Source: Lomentospora prolificans (taxonomy: Eukaryota; Ascomycota; Sordariomycetes; Microascales; Microascaceae). Taken from it: a DNA stretch of 64,000 bases. The notes under the pieces were generated by a model. That model ran no database searches. It was not told the DNA's origin and was given only the letters and a program-made list of their open reading frames with translations. The DNA is taken from the NCBI GenBank assembly GCA_029532625.1, contig JARFXM010000003.1:4092001-4156000 (forward strand), read 5' to 3'. Position numbers and translations under genes: made by a program. Shown one piece after another: positions 35,576 through 46,793 of this stretch. How positions within the stretch are numbered: the stretch's first letter is position 1; each line of letters begins with the position of its first letter.

Positions 35576-36827
35576 AAGAAGCATCCATCTGCTATGCCTA
35601 AGCGTGTCCGATGGTCTCTGAGCGCGTAAAGCTCTCGATGTGATCTGCGGTTTGACAGCTTGCCGCCATATATCGTCAATAGAGTCAGACTACAGGCGAG
35701 TCTGATAGGATCGCTCCAAAAGCAAACTTTGCAATTCGGTGTATTCTCAATTGACCAGAAAAGCACCCGTCCTCTCTTTTTTTACCCCCCTTATGAATGC
35801 CACATGGGTAACTATAGAGAAATACAACATTAACCATTGTCTGAGGGAGAGGAATCTCAGCGCGGAGTTTCCTTGAAGGTCACGGATCAGGGAGGCAGAG
35901 GGAAAAGGAGCGGTCAAGGAGGAAGGTGTGGATTGTTTTCAAGGACTGTCTCATTCTCCGTCTCCGCGATGGAGGAGGAGGAGGAGGAGGAGGAGGAGGA
36001 GGAGGAGAGGAAATGGTTTTTATCTGCTACTCATGTTGTCACGACCCGTTATGAGCACAGCATCTTGATAAATTTTAGTTAGCCCCCCGTTTTCTTCTTG
36101 ATGGTTTCTTTGCGACCCTCGATACAATTGTTTTTCTACACGAGAGAAAACAAACAACCCCCATTCACCGAGATGGAGTTACCAGGGAAATCTTCTACCT
36201 CCTGCTTTTTAATCATATGCCAATTTTTTCTACTTTTTTTTTTTTTTTCCTTTTAGGGATCAAGATGAGGAAGACATCGTCGAGATAGGAATGTTGTTCT
36301 TGTGGGATGATCAAAATAGTGTATTGGGAATATCTGATGTATGACTTGAACAAGGTTCCTTTGAATATTGATAAGTATTCCTACTCTAATCCATGGCGGC
36401 TACCCTCGTATCAATTGAGATTTCAAACTCGTGTCGCGAAAACCATGCAAAGTCGACAAGTGGAGACGCACAACCGAACACTGGGAACAAGGCAATATAA
36501 TAATATGGACACGGCGTTGAATGCTATATAACAGACACTGGTATCAAGTTTTCTACTACCCATGGCACCTGAAACAAGAAAGCATTCACAGTGCTCTCTC
36601 CCCGAGTCGCCTCGTCTGTAGCCCGTCTTTGAACCGGAAAACACCGCCGTCGGCTACTCTCTCTCTCCCCAAGGCAGGTCATTCCTCCTTTCCAGTAAAG
36701 GGCTCTCTTACCAGGCATCAAGGATAATGTCTTGCCTCCGCTGAACCGCCCGTTAAAGTCATGGCGCAACATCATCCTCATTAATCTCCTTCTTCCGTCG
36801 CCAGACAGTCCTCGAGACTGGCTTGGC
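35576..36827. other. Intergenic between convergent 1717-aa gene and ARP1
   Basis: Holds both 3' regions, the GGA microsatellite and a 15-nt oligo-T at 36234-36248. No gene seen. Confidence 0.6.
35971..36006 (+). repeat. (GGA)12 microsatellite
   Basis: Twelve perfect GGA units downstream of the 1717-aa gene. Likely polymorphic between strains. Confidence 0.92.
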
Positions 36828-38232
36828 TTAGGTAAATCTGGTGTGGATGATGTCGGGATTCTCATGCCAGTCGTCAATGCTCACCCACATCTGCAACATG
36901 TCAGTCCCCATTTCGGTAATGCAGCCCATGCGTTTGCGTTTAGAACGAGAAGGAAAAAGAAAAGAAAAAGGAAAAGGAAAAAAAGCACGAGACAACTCAC
37001 CTTCCTAAAGGTACTCAGTTGCGCCAAGATACTGCCGCCAATCCAGGTAGAGTACTTCCTTTCGGGCGGAGCAAAAATCTTTATCCGCATGTCTTTGACG
37101 GCCAGTCTTTGCATCTCGCTGAGGAGACGGTCACCAAAGCCACGCGTGAGGGTGCTGCCTCCCGAAAGCACAATGTTGCTATAGAGAGATTTCCTCAGAT
37201 CCATGTCGGTACGGTTAATAGCGTCGATGACGATCTGATGGACTCCAGGATATTCGAGGCCGATAATCTCGGGATCGAAGAGAATCTCGGGTGCCCTAAA
37301 CCGCTCAGGACCGAGCTGCACGGTTCTAGTCAGCGTCATTCTCAAGCACATCTTTTAACAAAGACAAGTACGCGGCATCGGGGACATACCTTGAGCTTGT
37401 GTCCATCTGGTAGTGTATACTCAAACATCTTCCCTGAGTCGTGCTTGCCACCCACCCATTCCTTCTCTTCGCGTTTGGGATCGCGTGATATATAGCACGC
37501 CGTCTCCTTGATATGTCGGACAACCTCCTTCTCGGCACTCGTGTGAAAGACATATCCGCTCTTCCGGAGGAGGGTCTGCAGGTATTCGGTAACGTCTCGT
37601 CCGGCTACGTCGATGCGCCTTATGCTGCTAGGCATGGCGAAGCCTTCATAGACGGGCACGGAGTGCGATACACCATCGCCAGCATCAAGGACAATACCGG
37701 TGGTCCTTCCACTTGCGTATAGTGAGAGCACAGCTTGGATGGAAGTATACAAAGCGGGGACGTTGAAGGTTTCGAAGAGGATCTGAGCAGCGGTGTCGCG
37801 GTTGCTGCGGGGATTTAATGGAGGTTCGGTGAGGAGAATAGGGTGCTACGGTGTAACAGGAGGGTTAGACGCAACATCTCAACAACAGCAGGAGAGCTAT
37901 GTGGAAAGGGCTGCATAACGTACCTCTTCGCTCAAGCTCTTCAAGCCTTCTGTATACACATACTCCCATATTTTCTCCATGTCATCCCAGTCTGTGACTA
38001 TTCCGTGCTCTAGGGGATACCGGATTTTGAGTAGCCCCCTATACTCGGACGCCGCCTTCTCGCCGATAAACAGCTCCCCCTCCAGGGCACCTGCCAGCAC
38101 CCTCGTGTGCTTCGGCCTCCCTACCCAGGAGGGAAAGCAGCACTTGGGTACATCTTCTCCGGCGAAGCCAGCTCTTATAGTTCCTGATCCGTTGTCCAGA
38201 ACAATAGGGGCGTTGTGTAGGGTCTCGGCCAT
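36828..38232 (-). CDS. arp1: ARP1 (centractin), dynactin filament subunit
   Basis: Exons 38232-37924, 37845-37390, 37315-37001 and 36890-36828 give 380 aa, the length I recall for fungal Arp1 (Neurospora ro-4). Actin-fold motifs are intact: VLDNGSGTIRAGFAG (phosphate loop 1), GIVLDAGDGVSHSVPVYEG (phosphate loop 2), NIVLSGGSTLTRGF (adenosine loop) and KYSTWIGGSILAQLSTFRK near the C-terminus. Arp1-specific text includes LHNAPIV near the start and the end MWVSIDDWHENPDIIHTRFT. By family knowledge Arp1 polymerises into the short filament of dynactin, which links dynein to cargo and is needed for nuclear distribution in hyphae. Introns are 78, 74 and 110 nt. The third has a long polypyrimidine tract (36955-36985 on the plus strand as purines). 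Very secure. Confidence 0.97.
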
Positions 38233-40234
38233 GATTTACTTTCGTCACGACATGTACGTCGGGTAGCAAACGGTTTTTGGGGAGGGGGCGACCCAAAAAG
38301 ATATCGGGGCAAAGGAGCGGTCGACCGATCGATCGAGCTCCGGACAGTCCAGGGAATTCCGACCACAAGGATGAGAACCGACGTTCGTTCGGGAAAATGC
38401 ACGCAGGAGGTTGGCCAAGAAGCAGTACGTGGCGTTGAACGGGGTTGACCCTGAATTGTTGCGCCGCCAATTCCACGAGTAACAAGTGCGGTCAGACGGA
38501 GTTGCGCAGGTCGGTTAAGATAAACCAAGTCGAAAGAATATCTCGCCAGGAATAAAAAGAGAGGCGGGGAGCTAACGCTGCATAAAAGGAGAATCGTCGA
38601 TATCGTCAAGTTGCCAGTCGGGGAAACGTTGTCAGGGCTGAAGGCGTCCTACAACTAATCGTCTGTGTTGGCCGAAATTTGGTTTCGACAGGAGCTGTCG
38701 AATTCAGGAACGCGTAGCAAACGCCCCCCAAAGGACGGCACAGGTCAACTAGCTGCAGGGGTCGCGACAGCCAGCCATTGGGCTAATAAGAACGGACTTC
38801 TGAAACTATCCATTTCTTCCTCTCAAGGCCATCAAATCTGTAGCGAAGTCAGCGGGCTGCTGCCAGCGGGGTCTTCATCACGTGATGGCATCTGGGAGCA
38901 GCTGTTCCAAAAACATGTCTATAGAACTAAGACGGATGCACTCATGCGTCCGAAGCCATGTCTGCTCATATTACCACATTGTGAAATCGACGATGCATTG
39001 ATGCAACAGGACAGGCTTGACTGTTCCTGAGGCTCTAACTACGAAAATCGCTGCTCAGCTCCCAACATATTGAGGTGCCTCGACATTCATTCTAAATGAC
39101 CCTCTTCCCCCCATTAAATCCCGAACCAGAACACTTTGGCCTTGTTCCTTCAGAAAGAAACCTTGGTGGAAAAATCGCGAAGAAACGAGTATTAGGCAAA
39201 TGGCTAAAAGCTAAAGCTCGATACTGTCTTAGTGAAAATAAGCAGCGATCTTGAGGGTTCTCTTCAGTGGGCATGCGCAAATCTTCCAATTCTAGTCTGA
39301 GAAACGTATGCTGCTTTCACCATCAAGTAAACCCCTAGCTCTATGTAACGTGTAGATCCTAATGAGAGATTAAGCCAAGGAAATCACTTGAAGAAGAGGA
39401 ACGCCCTTGCACCAGATGCTGAGGAGCGGTGGTCGACAAGTTCCGTCACATCAAAGTAAGCATGTCCGCGACTGATTTCCTCTCCCCCTACGACGGCGGC
39501 TTCCTCTAGCGCGAGAAAGGTGTATCATAAGTTTGGCTCATTACAACATTTGACCGCATCAAGGAGCAGATTGGCCCTAAACGCCAGTGCTAATAGTCTC
39601 CGGCTGGAATGTCCCACTGACCACACCATAATAGCAGGCTGTCTAAACGGAGCTTCGTCGACAGGATCGGTTCCGATAGGTATCTATTCACGATGCGAGT
39701 CGTCAAAGTCATCACACCTCCCTTGCCCATTTTTAGTTAGATTTCGATATGGAGGATGCATCTAGTATATATATCTTCTCCCTGCCTTGCTCAGCATTGC
39801 CAATGACCGGGTCCGACACTTCGACTTACACGGTGGCGAGTCTCTTGAGAATCTCCCCATCCCTCGGCACGCATCACGAAGTTGATTCCGTAGTACTAAG
39901 AAAAGCTTGTAATAGCTTTTTAATAGCGGTTTTCAGTATATACTTCGCTGGCTAAGTTTGTACAATTAAAAAAAAAGGAGAAAATCCAAGCGATTGCCAA
40001 AACGCCCACACAATGCCAACCTCTTACACACCCCTTCCAACCTGGGGTGTTCCAACCATCTATAAGCAACTAAAAACCACCGTGCAAGTTTTTATGGTAT
40101 ATGGGTATAAACCAGAAAACTTCCGAGAGGTTGATCGTTCATCGCGATGCTCTATGTGTATATAGAAAGTTTTTCATTCGTCGTGTTCCAGGAACGCCGA
40201 TTCCTGCAGGACTTTAAACGCCGACGCTGAACGT
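38233..40234. other. Intergenic: ARP1 promoter and 3' side of the mitochondrial gene
   Basis: The first 400 bp are the ARP1 upstream region, including a GATCGATC-type palindromic patch near 38325-38337. The rest contains no frame or RNA signature I can support. Confidence 0.5.
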
Positions 40235-40603
40235 TTATTGTACGCGGCCGTCGAGGGTGAGCTTGCCGAGGTAGGGCCAACCGAGAAGCAGAGCAATTCC
40301 GGGGACAAAGCTATCTTGCGTTAGTCTCTATGAGTCTTTGAATGCAAAGGACAAGAGGCCCCGTTGAGAACAGAACCTCCGGTAAGATTGGGTTTATGGT
40401 GCAGGTATGAATTTGGGGAATGCTTACAAGGCAATACGGCTAGCGGCATTCTTCGCCAACTTTCCATAGGCACCAGGGGCTGGCTTCACCTTGGACACCC
40501 TCTGGTAGGGATGAGGTTCGAAGGAGCGAGCAATAGTCCTGACCGTGGAGACTTGCCTGCGGGTGGCAGCACGGAGGAGAGCTCGGCTAGCAATGGAAGA
40601 CAT
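40235..40603 (-). CDS. Small mitochondrial inner-membrane-like protein
   Basis: Two exons, 40603-40428 and 40310-40235, give 83 aa; the intron (117 nt) has a GACTAACG branch point. The protein starts MSSIASRALLRAATRRQVST, an Arg/Ser/Ala-rich amphipathic stretch typical of a mitochondrial presequence. It continues SFEPHPYQRVSKVKPAPGAY, and ends with one hydrophobic segment (FFVPGIALLLGWPYLG, about residues 59-74) and a short polar tail LTLDGRVQ. This looks like a small single-span subunit of a respiratory complex or the ATP synthase, but I cannot match it to a named subunit. Cleavage near residues 20-27 would leave a mature chain of about 55-60 aa. The gene is divergent from GPI11, 1.2 kb away. 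Coding status is strong because the frame and hydrophobic segment continue across a good intron. Confidence 0.8.
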
Positions 40604-41819
40604 TCTTTCTGGTTTGAGAAGAGTATTTGAGTGAGAAGCGGAGTCAAAGTTGGTGTGTAAGTGAGATGAGATTATCGACTCGAGTCGAAGTAGTAATGGG
40701 TGGAGATGGTATAAACCCTCGAGCGGCTGAAAAGCAAAAGGAGATGTGCCAAGTAAGAAATGAGTTGAGACTGTTTTGTATGATGATAATATCGATGAAC
40801 AAAAAGACCCATGAGATGGGAACCTGCAGGTGTCTTTATATATTACAACGAAAACTATATCCTAAAGCAACATCGCGTACAAGCCTGCCACAACGGCGGG
40901 ATGCGGAGAGCCCCAGCGAGTCAACAGCCCGGAAATCCTACAGTGGAAAGATTCCCGGACCCGCCCAGAATCTAAATCTGAAGTCAAGTCGTGCCATGAC
41001 CCAGAGTTTCCCAGCGAGAATGCCCGCGACGAACCAGGCCGGGGTCCAATAGAAGCGGCCGAAAATTGGAGGGTTCATGGCGGAACATTCCTTTTGCGTC
41101 GGCGGTCGTCACGAAGGTCACCGACATGGAACGATTTCAATCGTGAGTCTTCCATTTTGGTGTGGTGCCACCGTCTGCGTGGGCTGATCGGGCCCCGATA
41201 ACCCTCGCGAATCAGATGATCCCTAGGTTTTTGGACCAATCAAACCTCTGCATGCAGACTGTCCCTCATCCCGAATATCGAAGCCTGACATCCATCGATG
41301 TACCCTCTGGTTCCTTCTCGCGTTGGTTTGGTTTCTTGGGAGGCGATCGGCGGTCTCCCTCAGGGTCTGCCTGGGACGGGCCATGATGCAGAATTACCAT
41401 ACTACCCCACTGCCTGTATATCACAACATTAGTTCATGATGGTGGGCAAATCTTTTCAAAGTTCGTGCAGCTTGGGTGATTCTTCTTACTCGCTGAGTAA
41501 TGGCATGTTTGTAATCTAAAACTGTTGCCAGGCCATCTCTTATCACCACGTGATCGAGGCTTGGTTGCCGCACCAGGCGGCAATCCCCAGACAGAAACTA
41601 CCTTGGTAGACGACATTTGGCAATGTCCCCAGCCTAATTGACTAGCTTAGGTAATATGCCGCGGGTTCTTGATCCCGCAGGCCACACGGGTTGTTTGTTG
41701 CTTGGCTTAGCGTTCATTGAGAATTTGAGACAGAAGCTTCCGAACCCTGATGGAAACCGCGCTCCAGACCTAATCCCGAGCCAGCGCTCTAAAGCAATCA
41801 GCCAGCAACGAATCCTGCG
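40604..41819. other. Intergenic between the divergent mitochondrial gene and GPI11
   Basis: A shared upstream region of 1.2 kb. No additional gene recognised; short open frames look random. Confidence 0.55.
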
Positions 41820-42656
41820 ATGCCACTAGTAGATCCCGTCACGATGTCAACCGCTGCGCGGCAAACAACGAACACCAAGGATAGATCCGCAGATGCCGCG
41901 ACGCCGCTCCGGCCGGTCATTCTCTTCGGAAGCGGTATCGCGAGGGCGACTGACGGCCTCGAGCTCCTTCTCCTCGCCGGCTTGTTTAGGATACAATTCG
42001 GAAAACTCGTCGAGGACCCCGTGCCGACGTTGCAGAATGGGCTTCTAGTCTTCGCCTCGTTGCAGACTGCTTGGGCTCTCTTGTGCTGCCCTCCCGCGGG
42101 CTCGCAAGGGAAGAAACGCACAGCCAATCCCGCGTCGGTATGTCTGCCCTTACAAGCTACGTGGGCACTCAGTCAATGTATACAGTCTAACATCTTTTTT
42201 TGGGGGGTTGGTTTGGAGTAGTCTGCGGCGTTATCGCTCGTGCTCACAGCCCTGATTGTGCCTTTTCTACACATCGTCTTCGTCCTCTTCGGCGCTCCGT
42301 TCTTGACCCATCAGCTCGAAACCCTCCTCTGCTCCGCCACTCTCGCCATCCTATCTGTGTTCCCCGTCTTCTACGCCCACGGGGTTGATGCAGGGGCATG
42401 GAAAGCCGTGTGCGGCTTTAGCGCCCCACTCGACGAGACCGTAGGCGGATTCTGGGGAGGCATCGTCGGCGCGTGGCTGGGCGCCGTGCCGATCCCTCTC
42501 GACTGGGACAGAGAATGGCAGAAGTGGCCGGTTACGATCCTGTGCGGACTAGTGGGAGGATACATTATCGGTCGGCTGATAGGTGGCCTTGCAACACTTG
42601 ACGCGAAGAAGGGTGCCAGTGGTGCGATCGCCAAATCCAACGTTAAAGGCGAGTAA
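41820..42656 (+). CDS. gpi11: GPI11/PIG-F, GPI-anchor ethanolamine phosphate transferase partner
   Basis: Exons 41820-42137 and 42222-42656 give 250 aa; an internal ATG at 41844 (MSTAARQ) is an alternative start. The protein is multi-spanning, with hydrophobic segments LELLLLAGLF, GLLVFASLQTAWALLCC, LVLTALIVPFLHIVFVLFG, TLLCSATLAILSVFPVFYA, GFWGGIVGAWLGAVPI and TILCGLVGGYIIGRLIGGL. The PIG-F hallmark is IPLDWDREWQKWPVT before the last segment. By family knowledge PIG-F/Gpi11 works in the ER membrane with the ethanolamine-phosphate transferases Gpi13/PIG-O and Gpi7/PIG-G that add phosphoethanolamine to the GPI precursor. The 84-nt intron has a TCTAAC branch point. Confidence 0.93.
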
Positions 42657-44773
42657 GGAAACGGCAAGGGTCGAATGAAAAGAAGGAGTTTGGTAGGGAA
42701 AGTCGCTCCATAGACTGTTCTAATGATACCCGGCCGTGAATCGAGACGGACTTTTTACTCGGATACCCGCCCAGATAACTTGGTTGCCGACGGATCTATA
42801 CGGGCCGCGCGCACCATGTGATAAAACACCGTCCCCAATCCACATATGTAGCTATTTCAAAAAGGAGTCGAGGAAGGTTGCCAGTTCCATAGCGGACCTA
42901 ACCTGGGGTACAGATATCAAACGGTCAAGCTTGACGTCAAAACGCCTCGAAGTCGCTCGAGATGGAGGTTCAGCATCAAGCCACAAGCTGCTGGAGCCTC
43001 CTTGGTGGCTAAATCGTAGTCGAGAGGGTGCACACGCCCGCATTGATTCACAAGAGAGGCGGAGCTGAGCCACAGTGGTTGCGCTGCGACGACGACAGTA
43101 GCAGGGACCGCCAATAAGGCCCTCAGGGTTGATTAAACAAGAACGAGAACCGGTGAATTCTATGAATATACGGTGATGACTCAAAACATAAGTGCGGTGA
43201 AATCGACCGCGAGAATAATGAAGAGCCACAGGCAGTGGTGGCGGTGCCACAAGCTGTGGACACTGCAGAAGCAAAATCCAAGAAAGTGATTGGGTCAACT
43301 GTGAGGAGTGCAATTGATCCCGACTCCCTCGCAGACAGGCGTTGGTCATGGCATTGGTGCACGTTGCTCTTGGTTGGCATACGGATAGCTGCCAAGTGCC
43401 AGCGTCCACGTCATCATGGGTACAATGACAGGCGGCCCAGTGAGTTGGGCCAGACCATGTTTGGGATGACGTAGGCGCTAAGCCGGGAATCGGCGGATGT
43501 TCAGCTTGAGCTCCGAGAGCTTAGGGTTGGCGAGACTGCCATTTCCCCGCGAGCTTCCAATCTGATCATAATCACAAGGCGGACATGCCGAGGAACCAAT
43601 GGGTAAAAGTGCAGGGTGGACCAAATCGAGAATGGATCCTGGTTCGTTTGAATTGGGGGTTATTGATGGATATTGCTGAGTGGGACTCCTGGTAAACGCG
43701 CCATCTGTTAAGGATTAAGGTTAGTTTTCGATGGGGAGCATTGATCCTTGCCGTAACCAGATCAGCTGCTGGCCATTAGCACGTCAGAGCTCCATCGCGA
43801 CCTCGCAAGGTTTGCGTGGGTAAGGGAGAGGAAAGGTCCAGGTTTAGCGCCAAGAGATATGGGCAGCGACGGCATCTTTCTTCCAGTGAAGAGGCCGCCG
43901 CCAAGATTCGAGATGGAGGCAACCAACGATTCGGCTTCGATTATATTCATGGCCTTGGCCACATCTGCTCTGCCAGGCGTGGCCACATGCGCGCGAGGGC
44001 TTCGTGGACAAGTATAGCCATGACGCAGGTATTACCATTCCTGAATCAACGGTATCTGGGGACCGAAAAAAAGTTACAATGGTCGAATTAGAACAAGATC
44101 AATGGATGGAGTGCGAGTACTTTGGTAACGTACTCATTCTTCTCTCATTCCCGGTAGGGCCGACGGCGGCAACATTAGTCTGCCAGAAGCCGGGGCGGTA
44201 TTAACGGATTTGAGCGTGTTCGTTTTGTGGCCTTGACATCTTGATGCACATCGAGGTTGACAGGGTCGGCTTAAACCGGTGTTCCCAGGGCTTGCCAGGG
44301 TACATCGATCCTAGCGATGGAGGCATACACACGCATCGCCAGGCATGGCAATGCCACTCGATGCCAATGCGGTCCATGCCATCCAGGGTCAGAGTCGAGT
44401 GGGTACGAATTGAAAGTACTATCAGTAATTACTCTTGCTCAGGACCAAATCCGGGCCGTTGTCCAATCGATGTTCGGGATTTGACATATCCTACTTGTGC
44501 TAGCTGGCTGCGCACTCTACTTCTCTTCTCGGGGCGCCACTTCAAGTTATCCTTGGCCTTGTCATTTGTATCCCACCCACAAATAAAAGTCCACACATCA
44601 TGGTACCGGTGGAGAGGTATAAGACAAACCTGCTCCCACCTCAATCTCCCGTCTCACGGTTCCCCTTCTGATATTTTACAAACCAAAAGCCCGATCCCAG
44701 TCATTCGACCTACTTCAAACAACGGAAAGCACAATCTTGATCTCCCAGTTACCCTAGAGAACTTTCGCCCAAC
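42657..44773. other. Intergenic: GPI11 3' region and long PMP3 upstream region
   Basis: 2.1 kb without a supported gene. An open 185-codon minus frame (42852-43409) has an unconvincing composition. The last 500 bp are pyrimidine-rich and probably contain the PMP3 promoter and leader. Confidence 0.5.
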
Positions 44774-45392
44774 ATGCCTTTCACCGCAAGGTAAGCTTCC
44801 CAGACCCCGCCCCTCCAAATTACCGAGCGTCCCGCGCGCAACCCTCTAGGCTCGAATCGAGATGAAAGCTCAAGGCATGCTTCGCCAGCTTTCTGTGGTG
44901 ATGGCGGATTTATCTTGCGAGAGTAACCATCGGCAGGTGCGGGGGCAACCGTCTTTGGGCAAACGCTACAGAGCTGGCCCTAACGGCTCTGCCTCTATAC
45001 ACCCATTCATGCACTCCTGGCCCAGGTGACCTCTCGCATCAAAAAACAGTTGGGCTGCAGATCGTTCGAGATTGTTGAATTGCGCGGGATGCCGGGACAT
45101 GACCCTTGGCAGAATTACTGACTCGATCTACAAACAGCGATATTTGCAAGATCATCGCCGCCGTCATTCTCCCTCCTCTTGGTGTCTTCCTTGAGGTCGG
45201 TTGCGTGTCGGCCCTCTGCATCAACATCATCCTCACATGTCTTGGTATGTTGATTGTTCTTTGCCTCTCCCGCTACAGGCCAAAAATAAAAATAAAAACA
45301 GTAGCACCCACCATCGACCAGAGCTAACGTGCTGCACACCAGGTTACCTTCCCGGTATCATCCATGCGCTGTACATCATCTTCAAATGGTAG
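44774..45392 (+). CDS. pmp3: PMP3-type plasma membrane proteolipid
   Basis: Three exons (44774-44790, 45138-45244, 45343-45392) give 57 aa, exactly the family size, although no single open frame shows it. The start MPFTAS joins DICKIIAAVILPPLGVFLE, the UPF0057/Pmp3 signature. A loop VGCVSALCINIIL follows, then the second membrane helix LGYLPGIIHALYIIFKW. In yeast, Pmp3 modulates plasma membrane potential and salt tolerance. The first coding exon is only 17 nt, and the first intron, 347 nt, is the longest in the window. The second intron (98 nt) has GCTAAC near its acceptor. Secure. Confidence 0.93.
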
Positions 45393-46793
45393 AAGGCGGC
45401 TGGGTTCGGTGCTGGCAAGCCGACCTCTTGGTTCCGGAGATGCCGGCAGCGCAGAGATCTTGTCGCCCCTAGTGGTCCCGCCTTATCGAATGCTGAGCAC
45501 GAAACTAAACGCACTCGTCGGCAGCTACGATCACGTTCAACTCCAATACAACTAGTAGGGTGGACGCGCAAAAGAAATCTGCGAATGGATTCAGCCGATC
45601 TTTCATGATGCTGGCGGAATGGTGCATTCTTGGCGCTGTGGATCGAGATCCACAGGCCTTTGTCGCTCCTTTGGATACCGCACAATCTCGGCCTTACGAA
45701 TTTTTTTTTATGATCCTGTTTTCATGCTTATCATGTTTTGATTTTGGTTTTCTATTTTCATTCTAGAGATCCCCGACGATGGCTTTTATTTTCCACGTCT
45801 CACAACTAATGTTTTCCCGGGTATTTCTGACATCATGTTCATGATACCGTTCCATGTTTTTTCATGATTAAGAAATACTCGTGTTCCATGGTTTCGCCTT
45901 CTTGTCTCAGCGAGCTATTCCAAGCCAAAGAGTTCCGAGACATGAGGAAGAAAAAGAGAACCAGCGGTCTTCATACCAAGTTTTCGATACCCAGCACCTA
46001 AGGCGGCCTACTTTTCCCCCTTGGTTCTGCTTTGAGAAAAATAACTATCAATCGAAAACGATATTCTATATACAATTTTTTCAAGCACATGAACTATGCA
46101 TAGCGGTGGTGATCCGTGTATTCGTGAAGCCGACAACCGAAGCTGGCTTGGCTCGACCGTGGATATGGTGGGCCAAATTATTTCTATGATGTCATCATCC
46201 CACCAATCCCACCATGTCTGCGCGCGTGGCAGCCCAGGAACTACTTGATTCCCGCGCAAGAACCTTGGAAGGCGAGTCAAGCTCCGGAAGGGACGGTTTG
46301 TCGGAAGACCGACTATTCCTTGGTATCCGGTCCTTTTTTCTATAGATACGCTAGTACGTTCAAGGGAATATATACAGAGTATGGCATTTTCCAGAATGGC
46401 GACCCATTCGCATCCAAGATTCTGATGTCGATGATGAGCTGGAGTAGAGGCATCTTGCCAAACCCCAACCCCCCACAAAAAAAAAGAAGGACATACGGGG
46501 CAATTACTCCATGGTTTAGTAGTTTCGTGATGTAGTGACATCTTTGCATAGAGTGCGTGTTGCTACTATCCTTTGATCGTGGCTGAAATGTTTGGTGCTG
46601 CATATCCAGCTCGTCGAAAAAGCAATTGTGCCACACAGCACAAGTAGAATCCAAGGCGGATGGCACCTGTCGTTAGACTAAGGTTATGGATGCCGTGCAA
46701 TTGAGACTTCTAGATCCCGTGGATCGGGGCTGTGCAGGCTGGATACCGGGGAATCTTCCCATGACAGGATGGCACCACTCCACTGCATTGGTT
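45393..46793. other. Intergenic between convergent PMP3 and the GTPase gene
   Basis: AT-rich 3' sequences (45690-45880 and 46470-46500). No gene or RNA recognised. Confidence 0.55.

Noticed and set aside
42852..43409. 185-codon open minus frame
   Set aside because: Length is within chance for this composition and the residues show no family pattern or splice support.
44890..45130. Possible C/D-box snoRNA in the PMP3 intron (GTGATGG ... CTGA)
   Set aside because: The C box has a mismatch, the spacing is far too long, and no terminal stem is visible.
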